From Candidatus Obscuribacterales bacterium (lineage in GTDB: Bacteria > Cyanobacteriota > Vampirovibrionia > Obscuribacterales > Obscuribacteraceae): a stretch of DNA of 64,000 nucleotides. This document shows positions 45,092 through 53,560 of the stretch, piece after piece. How positions within the stretch are numbered: position 1 is the first letter of the stretch; every line of letters begins with the position of its first letter. A model generated the notes under the pieces. That model ran no database searches. It had not been told where the DNA came from and saw only the letters and a program-made list of their open reading frames with translations. Location: positions 1 to 64,000 of the forward strand of contig JAKFVQ010000009.1 of NCBI GenBank assembly GCA_021732085.1, written 5' to 3'. A program made the translations under genes and the position numbers.

Positions 45092-45117
45092 GGGGGCACA
45101 GGCTTCCAGCCTGCTCC
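45092..45117 (+). repeat. 7-3-7 palindromic element between xdhB and xdhC
   Basis: Arms CAGGCT (45099-45104) and AGCCTG (45108-45113) around TCC, preceded by GGGGGCA. Same orientation as the copy at 27669. It sits in the 90-bp spacer of the xdh genes. Confidence 0.75.
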
Positions 45118-45170
45118 GGAAGGCAGCTAGGTAATTCGGATGTACAAAAGAGTAGAAATGAAAGGAATCT

Positions 45171-45956
45171 ATGAGCCGCTATTTTGAAGAGGTCAACAAA
45201 CTCCTCTCCGAACAAATACCTTTCGTTTCAGTAATCCTCGTCGATGCAACCGGAAGTGTGCCGCAAGATGCCGGCACAAAGATGTTAGTCACCGAGAGCG
45301 GATTACACTTCGGCACTGTAGGCGGTGGCAAGGTCGAAAAGAAAGCCATTGAGGAAGCTCAGGCTCTTCTAAAAACCGACGACCGTTCCATCCGCACCAA
45401 ATTCTTCAACTGGAGCCTCGACCGCGACGTTGGAATGACCTGCGGCGGCTTGGTAAAGTTGTTCATGGAGAAGCACAACACCACGACATGGAACATTGTC
45501 GTATTTGGTGCCGGTCACGTAGCAAATGCTTTAATCGACGTCATACACCCACTGGATTGCCGAATCACGTGTATCGATCCGCGCCAGGAATGGCTCGACA
45601 AGCTGCCCGAATCTGCCTCCCTCAAAAAAATCCACGCCGAAGACATGGTGAGCGCAGTAAAGGATATCCCCGAAGGATCCTTCGTACTGCTCATGACCAT
45701 GGGTCACACTACAGACAAACCAATTCTGTTAGAGATTTTACGGTCACGCAAATTCCCATATCTCGGAGTAATTGGAAGCGAAGCAAAAGCCGTGCGCCTC
45801 CGCACCGACGTCAAAGAGGCCGGGCTCCCAGAAGAGAAAAACAAAGAATACTTCTGCCCAGTAGGACTGCCCATCGGCACCAACCACCCCCGAGAAATAG
45901 CCATCAGCATCAGCGCACAGCTAATACAAGAGCGCGATCGCGAAAAACCCCTTTAA
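45171..45956 (+). CDS. xdhC: XdhC, molybdenum cofactor sulfuration/insertion chaperone for xanthine dehydrogenase
   Basis: A 261-residue XdhC/CoxI-family protein. The N-terminal block VSVILVDATGSVPQDAGTKMLV with GTVGGGKVEKKAIEEA is characteristic, followed by DVGMTCGGLVKLFME and a Rossmann part WNIVVFGAGHVANALIDVI. The C-terminus has YLGVIGSEAKAVRLR and CPVGLPIGTNHPREIAISI. It binds Moco and delivers it in sulfurated form to XdhB. ATG 45171 follows AAAGGA. Co-directional with xdhAB. Confidence 0.93.
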   Translation: MSRYFEEVNKLLSEQIPFVSVILVDATGSVPQDAGTKMLVTESGLHFGTVGGGKVEKKAIEEAQALLKTDDRSIRTKFFNWSLDRDVGMTCGGLVKLFMEKHNTTTWNIVVFGAGHVANALIDVIHPLDCRITCIDPRQEWLDKLPESASLKKIHAEDMVSAVKDIPEGSFVLLMTMGHTTDKPILLEILRSRKFPYLGVIGSEAKAVRLRTDVKEAGLPEEKNKEYFCPVGLPIGTNHPREIAISISAQLIQERDREKPL

Positions 45957-45985
45957 CCGATACTTGCTCATCAGGTCGAACAAGG

Positions 45986-46006
45986 TGTACACTTAGACTG
46001 TACACT
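45986..46006 (+). promoter_or_regulatory. Putative operator of the toxin-antitoxin pair
   Basis: TGTACACT occurs twice as a direct repeat (45986-45993 and 45999-46006, 13 bp apart), each containing the palindrome TGTACA, ending 14 bp before the antitoxin start. Placement and repeat suit autoregulatory binding by the antitoxin. Confidence 0.55.
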
Positions 46007-46020
46007 GGCTGGAGCTGCAG

Positions 46021-46347
46021 ATGAAAAAACACAGAAAGAGCCCAGCAAAGCTGACCGTTCAGACACTAGGGAAAACCATGGTTCGGCAAAATTTTCTGTC
46101 AATGGTTGATAAGGTAGCTGAGGAGCATATTCTTCTAGAGATTACTGATAGAAATGTCCCAGTCGCCGTAATGGTCAGCTATCAGCAATGGATTGCCTTG
46201 CTCTCAAAGGAGCAAGCGGAAAGCAAAAGTCCCGAAGACTTGAGAGGGTCTATCAAAATACAAGGGGACCTTGCCGACAGCAACGTAGCCATTTCCAAAT
46301 TGTTCATTGACTCGGCGAAAAAGTCAGCACATGAACTGACTAAATAA
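46021..46347 (+). CDS. Phd/YefM-family antitoxin
   Basis: A 108-residue protein from ATG 46021 after GGAG. The N-terminal region KLTVQTLGKTMVRQNFLSMVDKVAEEHILLEITDRNVPVAVMVSYQQWIAL has the Phd/YefM layout: basic N-terminus, helix, and the IT(R)xxxPVAVMVS strand that forms the DNA-binding dimer. The acidic C-terminus would neutralise the toxin. Its stop overlaps the toxin start (TAATG). Confidence 0.8.
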   Translation: MKKHRKSPAKLTVQTLGKTMVRQNFLSMVDKVAEEHILLEITDRNVPVAVMVSYQQWIALLSKEQAESKSPEDLRGSIKIQGDLADSNVAISKLFIDSAKKSAHELTK

Positions 46348-46748
46348 TGCTTCTGGTCACTGATACCCATCCTCTCATTTTTTACTTCTCTAACAGCAAG
46401 GGAAAGTTGAGCAAAAAAGCGGCCCGCGCTTTCAATGCAGCGGTAGAGGGGAACACGGCAATCTATATTCCGGTTCCTGTATTCTGGGAGTTATCGATTC
46501 TTTGTGAAAACGGAACGATCCAGTTGGAAATGCCTTTTGATACATGGATTGACAAAATCCTAAAATTGCCAATGTTTATCGTGGCCGACTTCGATCTCGA
46601 TACCATCAAATTAGTGCACAAGACTAACTTCAGCAAAGATCCATTCGATAGGTCAATCGTTGCAACGGCCCTTCAGTTAGATTTGCCTCTGATTACTAAA
46701 GACTCGCAGATCCACGAGAGCGAACCTTGCAAGATCTTTTGGGACTAG
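46347..46748 (+). CDS. VapC-like PIN-domain toxin (ribonuclease)
   Basis: A 133-residue PIN protein. The acidic active site is visible: D6 in VTDTHPLIFYF, E in VFWELSIL near residue 48, and Asp pairs in SKDPFDRSIVATAL near 98-102 (typical xDPFDRxIxATA block), then LITKDSQI. VapC toxins cleave tRNA or rRNA in an Mg-dependent way and are held inactive by the cognate antitoxin. Coupled to the Phd-type antitoxin by a one-base overlap. Confidence 0.85.
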   Translation: MLLVTDTHPLIFYFSNSKGKLSKKAARAFNAAVEGNTAIYIPVPVFWELSILCENGTIQLEMPFDTWIDKILKLPMFIVADFDLDTIKLVHKTNFSKDPFDRSIVATALQLDLPLITKDSQIHESEPCKIFWD

Positions 46749-46815
46749 GCGCTTTAGTTCGAATGTCACTTCTGATTCTCCAACCTACAGGGCCGAATTA
46801 CAAAAAAAAGCGAAC

Positions 46816-46842
46816 AGGGCGAGACAAATTATGCCTCGCCCT
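46816..46842. terminator. Bidirectional rho-independent terminator
   Basis: AGGGCGAG (46816-46823) pairs with CTCGCCCT (46835-46842), with an 11-nt loop. It is followed by CCGTTTTT on the plus strand and preceded by a run of A (T-tract on the minus strand). It lies between the convergent vapC and dnaK genes and can serve both. Confidence 0.85.
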
Positions 46843-46864
46843 ACCGTTTTTACCGTTTTAAGTC

Positions 46865-48910
46865 TTACGACCGTGAAGTCACTTCAGCATCGATGATGTC
46901 TGAGCCATCGCCGTTGCCGCTTTGTCCTGGTTCGCTTCCGAAGGGACCATTTGCGGCGCCGGGTCCGTAACCAAACGGGTTGCTTCCTGCTCCGAATGGA
47001 TTGCCTTGACCAAATGGATTTGCGCCTTGAGCAAATGGGTTTGCACCGGCGAATCCACCTGGACCAGCTTGCTGTTGAGCTTGTTGCGCCTGCTGCGCCT
47101 GGGCATAAGCTTGCGATAAGGCTTGCTCAAACTTGGACAGCTCGGCTTTGAGCTCATCAGTCAAGTTTTTGAGCTTATCCGACTCCGCATCTTGCTTCAG
47201 TGCTTGCTTCAATTCGTCAATCAAGTTCTTAATCCGGGCACTATCAGCGGTGACACCACTTTGCTCGAGATCTTTCAACTTGTGCTCGACTTGATAGCAC
47301 ATGCTATCAGCCTCGTTGCGGATTTCGGCACGGTCACGCAACTTTTGGTCCTCAGCCGCGTGGCTTTGAGCTTCGCGCACCATGCGTTCGATGTCTTCCT
47401 TATTCAAGTTGGTGCTGGCAGTGATAGTGATCTTCTGCTCCTTACCACTATTCACGTCTCTTGCTTTGACATTGAGGATGCCGTTGGCGTCGATGTCGAA
47501 TGACACTTCAATTTGCGGCAATCCACGTGGCGCTGGCGCAATTCCCTCTAAACGGAAGTCACCGAGCAACTTATTATCGCGAGCCATCGGACGCTCACCT
47601 TGGAAGACCATAACGTCTACCGCAGGTTGCATGTCTTGAGCAGTCGAGAATATTTGCGACTTGTGAGTCGGAATTGTTGTATTCCGCTCGACCAGTTTGG
47701 TGAATACACCGCCCATGGTTTCGAGCCCGAGAGAAAGTGGTGTCACATCGAGCAACACGACATCTTTGACCTCACCGGCTAGAACGCCAGCTTGCACTGC
47801 AGCGCCAACCGCAACAACTTCGTCTGGATTTACGCTCTGGTTCGGATCTTTGCCCCCAGTAAGCGAACGGACGAGTTCTTGGACAGCAGGTATTCTGCTG
47901 GAGCCTCCAACCAATACGATTTCGTCGATCTCATTTGCCGAGAGTCCTGAATCCTTCACAGCTTGTTGGACTGGGCCACGGCAACGTTCAACCAATTCCT
48001 TAGTCAGATCGTTGAACTTCGCACGGCTCAATTTCAGATCAAGGTGCTTGGGCCCATTGGCGTCCGCCGTAATGAACGGCAAGGAAACACTGGTTTCCAT
48101 AATCGAAGATAGTTCAATTTTGGCTTTCTCCGCCGCCTCGGTCAAGCGTTGAAGAGCTTGATTGTCCTTTCTCAGGTCAATGCCTTCTTGCTTCTTAAAC
48201 TCATCGGCAAACCAATCAACCAGGCAACGGTCAAAGTCATCGCCGCCCAAGTGTGTATCACCGGAGGTAGCTTTAACTTCGTAAACACCGTCGCCGACTT
48301 CTAATATGGATACGTCGAATGTACCGCCGCCCAAATCGAAGACGAGAATCGTGTGCTGTTTATGTTGCTTGTCCAGACCGTAGGCGAGCGCGGCAGCTGT
48401 CGGTTCGTTGATGATTCTTAGAACATCCAATCCGGCAATTTGGCCGGCATTCTTAGTTGCCTGCCGCTGCGAATCATTGAAGTAAGCCGGCACCGTGATG
48501 ACGGCGCTGGTGACTTTTTCCCCGAGATACTTCTCAGCATCTTCCTTCAATTTGCGAAGGACCATTGCCGAAAGTTCCTCTGGAGTATAGTCGCGTCCAC
48601 CTAGAGAAATTTTGCAAGCACCGTCAGGTGTTGCATTTACCTTGTAAGGTACGATTTTTCGTTCGGACTCCACTTCATCGTAGCGGCGACCAACAAATCG
48701 TTTTATAGAATATATTGTGTTCAAGGGATTGAGCACAGCCTGACGCCTAGCGAGCTGGCCGACAAGGCGCTCACCTGACTTCGAGAATGCCACTACAGAC
48801 GGGGTCGTGCGGCCGCCTTCCGCATTTGCGATAACCGTTGGTTTGCCGCCTTCCATGACAGCAACTACGGAGTTGGTTGTACCAAGGTCAATGCCTACAG
48901 ATTTTCCCAT
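46865..48910 (-). CDS. dnaK: Chaperone Hsp70 (DnaK) with NPF-repeat C-terminal tail
   Basis: A 681-residue Hsp70. ATPase signatures: [49 protein letters not shown]. The substrate domain has [27 protein letters not shown]. The helical lid runs to about residue 610. The tail is unusual: Gln/Ala-rich, then four NPF motifs ([28 protein letters not shown]), ending in [11 protein letters not shown], close to the usual EVxD-type terminus. No grpE or dnaJ is adjacent. No CIRCE element was seen upstream. Confidence 0.96.
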   Translation of the reverse strand: MGKSVGIDLGTTNSVVAVMEGGKPTVIANAEGGRTTPSVVAFSKSGERLVGQLARRQAVLNPLNTIYSIKRFVGRRYDEVESERKIVPYKVNATPDGACKISLGGRDYTPEELSAMVLRKLKEDAEKYLGEKVTSAVITVPAYFNDSQRQATKNAGQIAGLDVLRIINEPTAAALAYGLDKQHKQHTILVFDLGGGTFDVSILEVGDGVYEVKATSGDTHLGGDDFDRCLVDWFADEFKKQEGIDLRKDNQALQRLTEAAEKAKIELSSIMETSVSLPFITADANGPKHLDLKLSRAKFNDLTKELVERCRGPVQQAVKDSGLSANEIDEIVLVGGSSRIPAVQELVRSLTGGKDPNQSVNPDEVVAVGAAVQAGVLAGEVKDVVLLDVTPLSLGLETMGGVFTKLVERNTTIPTHKSQIFSTAQDMQPAVDVMVFQGERPMARDNKLLGDFRLEGIAPAPRGLPQIEVSFDIDANGILNVKARDVNSGKEQKITITASTNLNKEDIERMVREAQSHAAEDQKLRDRAEIRNEADSMCYQVEHKLKDLEQSGVTADSARIKNLIDELKQALKQDAESDKLKNLTDELKAELSKFEQALSQAYAQAQQAQQAQQQAGPGGFAGANPFAQGANPFGQGNPFGAGSNPFGYGPGAANGPFGSEPGQSGNGDGSDIIDAEVTSRS

Positions 48911-49442
48911 ACCTTAACCCTCTGTTTTGATGTATTGCCGCGAAACGATCTCCACGACGGCTTTTTTGCCCCCGCAATAACAGAAAGAATTTGATTTCGC
49001 TCCACCCGGCCCGCATCATCTTCCCTTAGCTCGAAGCTTGGAATAATGTTCCGCTTCGTATGAGGTCGACCTGCGAGTAGGTCTATTTATTACTTACAAC
49101 GCATTTCGCTGCTCTCGAAAGTCGTCAACCTTTTCTTAATAGTTCAACGCCAAAGACAGCACTGGCAAGGCTTTACCACTCAGCAACGGCGGTATTTATG
49201 GGGCACCTACAAGAATGTAAGGGTTTGTCAGGAAAAACCTGACAGGACGTACCCCATATTTCTATCATGCCAAGCCTTTATTTACGGGCGGCCTAGCTGA
49301 ATTCCACATTTAATTTAACCCGAACTAATAGGGCAAATCGGGCAAAAGACGGGTGTCTTGGGAACTTGAGGCACTTATACTCTGGGAATCTTCCCACTGA
49401 CAGAGGAAGAGTTGTCAGGTAGTCTGCTTTTCAACGCAAGAG
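48911..49442. other. dnaK upstream region with a nested hairpin
   Basis: A 530-bp gap shared by the divergent dnaK and TPR genes. TATGGGG (49197-49203) pairs with CCCCATA (49252-49258) and encloses TGTCAGG-AAAAA-CCTGACA (49226-49244). A shorter inverted repeat GACCT/AGGTC lies at 49068-49083. No CIRCE (TTAGCACTC/GAGTGCTAA) element and no gene were found. Confidence 0.5.
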
Positions 49443-50102
49443 ATGGCATTCCCCGCAAGCAATTTGAGACAAATGAAATTCGGAATCTCCAAAACTACAA
49501 TCAACCTGAGCATCTGTATCGCAATCAATCTGATTTGTTCCGTGCAGGTGCAAGCGACTGGACTCTCTCAAGTGACCGTAACGCAACCGGAATCGAAAAG
49601 CGGAAGCTATTCCAAACCAGTTGTCGTCAAAGCATATAAACAAATTCGCCACGGCAAGTACCAAGAAGCAATCAATGTACTTAAGCCAACACTTAAAACT
49701 GATCCGTCAAACGTTGAGGCTCATCGTTATTTGGCATTCAGCTATATGCAGATTGGGCGCCCAGCGGACGCTTTGAACGAAGCATCTAAAGTTGTAGAAA
49801 ACGGCAAAATCGAACTACCACACGATGCTGTCACTCTCGGAGAAGCACAGTTCTATACAGGTAAGCCAAAAGAAGCAATCGAAAATTATCGCGAAGCACT
49901 GCTCCTCAATCCTTTACATATTGATGCTCGCGCTGGTGTGATTCGTTGCTTAATGGCACTGGGCAGATTTACCGAAGCCAAAGCAATTTGCAAACAAGCA
50001 GCTTATAATCACCAGGACGAAAAAGGCAAAACCTATTTCCGAAAGTTGCTTCGCGAAATTGACAATAAGACTCAAATTGCCAGCACCTCATTTGGGAGTT
50101 GA
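49443..50102 (+). CDS. Exported TPR protein heading the Tad-like cluster
   Basis: A 219-residue protein; ATG 49443 or, with a cleaner signal peptide, ATG 49473 (INLSICIAINLICSVQVQA). TPR units cover residues about 65-205: HGKYQEAINVLKPTLKTDPSNVEAHRYLAFSYMQIGRPADALNEASK, GKPKEAIENYREALLLNPLHIDARAGV. It resembles TadD-like TPR proteins that accompany Tad pilus loci. Five bp or less separate it from the TadE-like gene. Confidence 0.75.
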   Translation: MAFPASNLRQMKFGISKTTINLSICIAINLICSVQVQATGLSQVTVTQPESKSGSYSKPVVVKAYKQIRHGKYQEAINVLKPTLKTDPSNVEAHRYLAFSYMQIGRPADALNEASKVVENGKIELPHDAVTLGEAQFYTGKPKEAIENYREALLLNPLHIDARAGVIRCLMALGRFTEAKAICKQAAYNHQDEKGKTYFRKLLREIDNKTQIASTSFGS

Positions 50103-50107
50103 GCATC

Positions 50108-50644
50108 ATGAAAGCACGATTTCGCATCAATCGACACTCCGGATCGGCAATAGCCGAAGCACCCGTTGCACTCTGGTTTGCAATACTTGCACTGTTTATG
50201 CCACTACTGTGCCTGGCAACAATTACACTTCGATATGCATTTGTTGTGACAGCGGCCCATGAAGCGGCCTACCAGGCAGCAGTATCAAAAACCTTCTCAA
50301 CAGACATTTCCACGACCGATCTTTGTGCTATAAATGCTGCAGATGCGACCGCCAAAAAAGTGGCAAACAGCTTCTCAGGGATTAGCGTTAACACCGTAAG
50401 CACAAAAATTATTCAAAGCGACAGCCAAACAAATACACTTCAAGTGCACGAAACTCGACTCAACAACCCAGCCGATACCACAAGATACGTCTATTTGTTG
50501 GAGACAACAATTGATGGATTAGTTCAGCCATTGATCCTCGGACACTCCGGATTATTCCAAGACATTCCTGGACTGACGGGCCCGATGCACGTGCAGGTTA
50601 GTTCCAGAAAGCTTGCTGAAAATCCGCAGGGGCTCAATCTCTAA
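50108..50644 (+). CDS. TadE-like pseudopilin
   Basis: A protein of about 178 residues from ATG 50108. The N-terminus has a prepilin-like site, HSG-SAIAEAPVA with Glu at +5, followed by a hydrophobic helix (LWFAILALFMPLLCLATITL) and the TadE-type continuation AAHEAAYQAAVS. The rest is a mixed extracellular domain. TadE/F/G proteins are minor pseudopilins of Flp/Tad pili or secretion. No pilin, prepilin peptidase or TadA ATPase gene lies within the window. Confidence 0.75.
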   Translation: MKARFRINRHSGSAIAEAPVALWFAILALFMPLLCLATITLRYAFVVTAAHEAAYQAAVSKTFSTDISTTDLCAINAADATAKKVANSFSGISVNTVSTKIIQSDSQTNTLQVHETRLNNPADTTRYVYLLETTIDGLVQPLILGHSGLFQDIPGLTGPMHVQVSSRKLAENPQGLNL

Positions 50645-50667
50645 GGCACAGCAGGAATCTCCGGAAA

Positions 50668-52464
50668 ATGCAAAAGTTTAGAAGAGTAAGAAACTCCCAA
50701 GGTCAAAGCCTTGTGATTATGATCTTCATTATGGCGTTTTTGATTCTTGGCGTTGTTGGAATGTTCGCATTTGAAGTTTCTCGCGCCAATCTTGCCAGAG
50801 AAGAACTAAGAGCCGCTTGCCAGGCCGCGGCGTTAGCGGGGGCAGCATCACTTGCCGGATCGGATATTTCTGACACCAGCAATGCACACGAAGAAGCTGT
50901 TAAGGCTGCGATGGTGGTGTTCAAAAAGAATAGAGTTATCGGCTTTGGACTAAATGGAGCAACCGAAACAAAAGCAGTCGGTGATCTCCAAACAACGTCT
51001 GCGACAGGCGAGTCCAAGGTATATTTCGAGTTTCTCGATCCAAACAACAATAACAAAGTAGTAAATGTCGGAGACGCAACCGGCAAGCTTCTACGAGTAT
51101 CCGCGGGATTCGGCTTGCAACCGAGCTTCGGACAATACCTCGGAATATCGAATCTGCCCATTCTCGGCATAGCCACAGCCGGTGTCCCGATGCTGGACAT
51201 CGTTCTGTGCTTCGACGTTTCTGGATCAATTGATGACCAAACCCCAGTTACCTTTGTCAAAAGAATGTGGGACGGCTCAAACGGGAAGATATCTTACGTA
51301 AAGACATCGACCACGTCGGGCGCGACAGCCGGGGCTGTCGCTGAAGGGAAGCTTTATGACATAGTCGGACCGCCCGCAACCGGCACAGGATTAAATGGCA
51401 CTTTCCCCCAAGATCTTTCTGCCTCCTCAACAGGTGGTGTCAGATGGCCGGTTTATTTCTCTGAGAATTCAGGCGCTGGTTCCAACGCAGCAGTCGGTCT
51501 GAGAGGAAAAAGCAATGCAGGTTCGCCACCTGGCAATTATCCAGGGCAGGGCGCCGGCACAGGAACGTCCAGAACATTCACTGACCTGGTCGTCAACATC
51601 GATGGGAAGAATCAGTTCGCTGGTATCACATCCGATGGGTTCGAGTTTCCTGATTTGGCGACACTGGTAGAAGCCTCGCGTGGCAACTTGGAAGATGAGG
51701 ATACTTTCAATAACAGCAAGGCGAATACATCTGTCACTGTGGTGCCTAAACCGGGCTATCAACAGAAGTACTTCGATCTTGCACAAGTGAACACACAACC
51801 GATTTATTCAGCCCAACAAGCAGCCGATCTGTTCTTCCGAATCTTGAATCACGATACTGACGCTCACTTTGGCTTAGTGGCATTCTCCGATCCCGGCGGC
51901 ACATCACCAACAGATGCACCAAGTGACTGGAAAGTAGATAACAACTATCAAAGTGCTGGAAAGGGAAACTATCCACGCCCGCAGATCGTGCTCGATCCCA
52001 CAATTCACTCCACTAACTTCACAACAATCGTGGACGTATTACCGAAAACACGCGCGTTCGGAAGCACCAACATTGGTGACGCCATGAACAAGGCTTTGTC
52101 CCAGTTGAAAAACCACAGCCGAATTGGCTCCCGAAAGGCGATCGTTGTTTTCACGGACGGACAGCCTACAGCAGGTGGTCCGCTTGATTCGGATCCATGG
52201 AAGAATGCCCGCAAAGCAGCCAAAGCTGCAAAAGCTGAAGGGATTCCGGTGTACACCATCGGACTTGCGCAAAATGCAGAGATCATTCCCGGGGAGAAAG
52301 CCATTCTCAACGACTGGAATAGCAATGAAGACAGCGGTGGTATAGCAGGGATTGCTGGAAACGGAGGAAGATTCTTTCTGGTGACCAATCAGCAAAATCT
52401 CCGCTATACATTCGAAAATCTGGCAAGACAACTAGTCCTCCTTGTCAGGGGTGAATCGTCATGA
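50668..52464 (+). CDS. TadG-like pseudopilin with von Willebrand A domain
   Basis: A 598-residue protein. N-terminal TadE/G-like helix: GQSLVIMIFIMAFLILGVVGMFAFEVSRANL then ELRAACQAAALAGAASLAG, typical of TadG_N. From about residue 178 there is a vWA domain with a MIDAS motif DVSGS (183-187), FGSTNIGDAMNKAL and KAIVVFTDGQPTAGG; a Gly-rich insertion of about 170 residues splits the first part. vWA domains in TadG mediate metal-dependent adhesion. Overlaps the next gene (ATGA). Confidence 0.85.
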   Translation: MQKFRRVRNSQGQSLVIMIFIMAFLILGVVGMFAFEVSRANLAREELRAACQAAALAGAASLAGSDISDTSNAHEEAVKAAMVVFKKNRVIGFGLNGATETKAVGDLQTTSATGESKVYFEFLDPNNNNKVVNVGDATGKLLRVSAGFGLQPSFGQYLGISNLPILGIATAGVPMLDIVLCFDVSGSIDDQTPVTFVKRMWDGSNGKISYVKTSTTSGATAGAVAEGKLYDIVGPPATGTGLNGTFPQDLSASSTGGVRWPVYFSENSGAGSNAAVGLRGKSNAGSPPGNYPGQGAGTGTSRTFTDLVVNIDGKNQFAGITSDGFEFPDLATLVEASRGNLEDEDTFNNSKANTSVTVVPKPGYQQKYFDLAQVNTQPIYSAQQAADLFFRILNHDTDAHFGLVAFSDPGGTSPTDAPSDWKVDNNYQSAGKGNYPRPQIVLDPTIHSTNFTTIVDVLPKTRAFGSTNIGDAMNKALSQLKNHSRIGSRKAIVVFTDGQPTAGGPLDSDPWKNARKAAKAAKAEGIPVYTIGLAQNAEIIPGEKAILNDWNSNEDSGGIAGIAGNGGRFFLVTNQQNLRYTFENLARQLVLLVRGESS

Positions 52465-53033
52465 GAAAGGAGCTAGCAGGTAGAGCAGACTCACGCGCCA
52501 ATAAAGCCGCAAAAACAGTGAACAGAAATGCTCGAGGCAAAGCCCCTGGCTGTTCCAAAAGAGCTATGCGCCATCGCAACAGGAGGGGAATACATTTAGT
52601 CGAACTTGCCGCCAGTGCAGTGGCACTGTCTGTAATGGCAATGTTTTGCCTTGACGCTTGCGTAGTTTTGATTGGATATCAATTCAATGATGCTTGTTGT
52701 CGCGATGCGGCCAGAGCAGCCAGTCAAGCAAAAGACGCAGCGTCCGCCTTGAAAGTCGCCCGAACCACAGTTCTAGCTCACAGGGCAGATGGCTATTTCT
52801 GCTCTCAACCAAACGTTGCAGATGCAGACGTGATGTATCAAGATTATGGTGGCAACATCTCCTCTACTAACGTGCCTCACGTAACAGTGAAGACAACCTG
52901 CAACGTGAAAATGCCGGCACCGCTCTTCTTTCTGGGCGCAAATTTGAAAGATGATGGCACGTTCCAATCCATTTGCGAATACACATTCCCGATCACCAAT
53001 ATCAACATCAACATCCCGGGCGAGAACCCCTAA
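52461..53033 (+). CDS. Second TadE-like pseudopilin
   Basis: A 190-residue protein starting inside the TadG stop (ATGA). A basic leader of about 44 residues ends in RRG-IHLVELAASAVAL, a prepilin-like cleavage site with Glu at +5, then a hydrophobic helix. Next comes NDACCRDAARAASQAKDAASALKVA, the TadE/TadF-type region. The C-terminal half is beta-rich with CNVKMPAPLFFLG and ends ITNININIPGENP. Probably exported with the first TadE and TadG as a minor pseudopilin complex. Confidence 0.72.
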   Translation: MRKELAGRADSRANKAAKTVNRNARGKAPGCSKRAMRHRNRRGIHLVELAASAVALSVMAMFCLDACVVLIGYQFNDACCRDAARAASQAKDAASALKVARTTVLAHRADGYFCSQPNVADADVMYQDYGGNISSTNVPHVTVKTTCNVKMPAPLFFLGANLKDDGTFQSICEYTFPITNININIPGENP

Positions 53034-53175
53034 CAAAACAATGCCCTCTGCAGGGCGAGTCAAGAAGCCATACCCTAGCCAAAAGGCGAGCGTATCACGG
53101 ACGCTTTATCAGACCCCCAAACTTGCATGCACCAAAAAACGTACGGTATCATATGTGGTACCTCAGAGTGGTATC

Positions 53176-53295
53176 ATGCTTCGAATCGCACAAGTCATTT
53201 TTATTCTGTTCGTAGCACCGATGGCGTGCATTAATTATCTGATCAAGGTAAATCAGTTACTTGATCTAACCACCCGAAAGTCGTTTCACAAGTAA
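53176..53295 (+). CDS. Possible 39-residue single-TM peptide
   Basis: ATG 53176 opens a short frame LRIAQVIFILFVAPMACINY, one hydrophobic segment followed by a polar tail. It lies just after two GGTATCAT direct repeats (near 53146 and 53170). There is no clear ribosome site and no homology I recognise; it may be spurious. Confidence 0.22.
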   Translation: MLRIAQVIFILFVAPMACINYLIKVNQLLDLTTRKSFHK

Positions 53296-53381
53296 TTCTG
53301 AATCAATAAACAGAGGATGACACAACTCCAGATGCTAATAGTTTTGGCACCCTCATTGGGCGGTCTTAGAAGATGTGCGCC

Positions 53382-53484
53382 TTTTCTCACCATGACAACT
53401 ATCGCATAGCCGGACCCTTCAGCTGTTTTTGCTCAGGTTTCGGGACAAATGGAGCGAAAGAGCCGGGTTGTCATGGTGAGAAAA
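53382..53484. repeat. 18-bp perfect inverted repeat with a structured 67-nt interior
   Basis: TTTTCTCACCATGACAAC (53382-53399) and GTTGTCATGGTGAGAAAA (53467-53484) are perfect reverse complements. The interior can continue pairing through CCGG/CCGG, GCT/AGC and GCTC/GAGC. The element lies between two convergent genes. It is not followed by a T-tract in the normal terminator position beyond the stem's own ends. It could be a hairpin RNA, a bidirectional terminator or a miniature mobile element; no target-site duplication was found. Confidence 0.75.
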
Positions 53485-53560
53485 AACTCCAAAAATCAAA
53501 GGAGCACAAAAGAAGCATCGAAAACTCACAGGTTTGTTCGAAAAGCACTGCGGTCCAACA

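Noticed and set aside
52951..53295. 114-residue frame after the second TadE gene
   Set aside because: Its first half is an out-of-frame shadow of the TadE gene; only the last 39 codons from ATG 53176 could be a separate small peptide.
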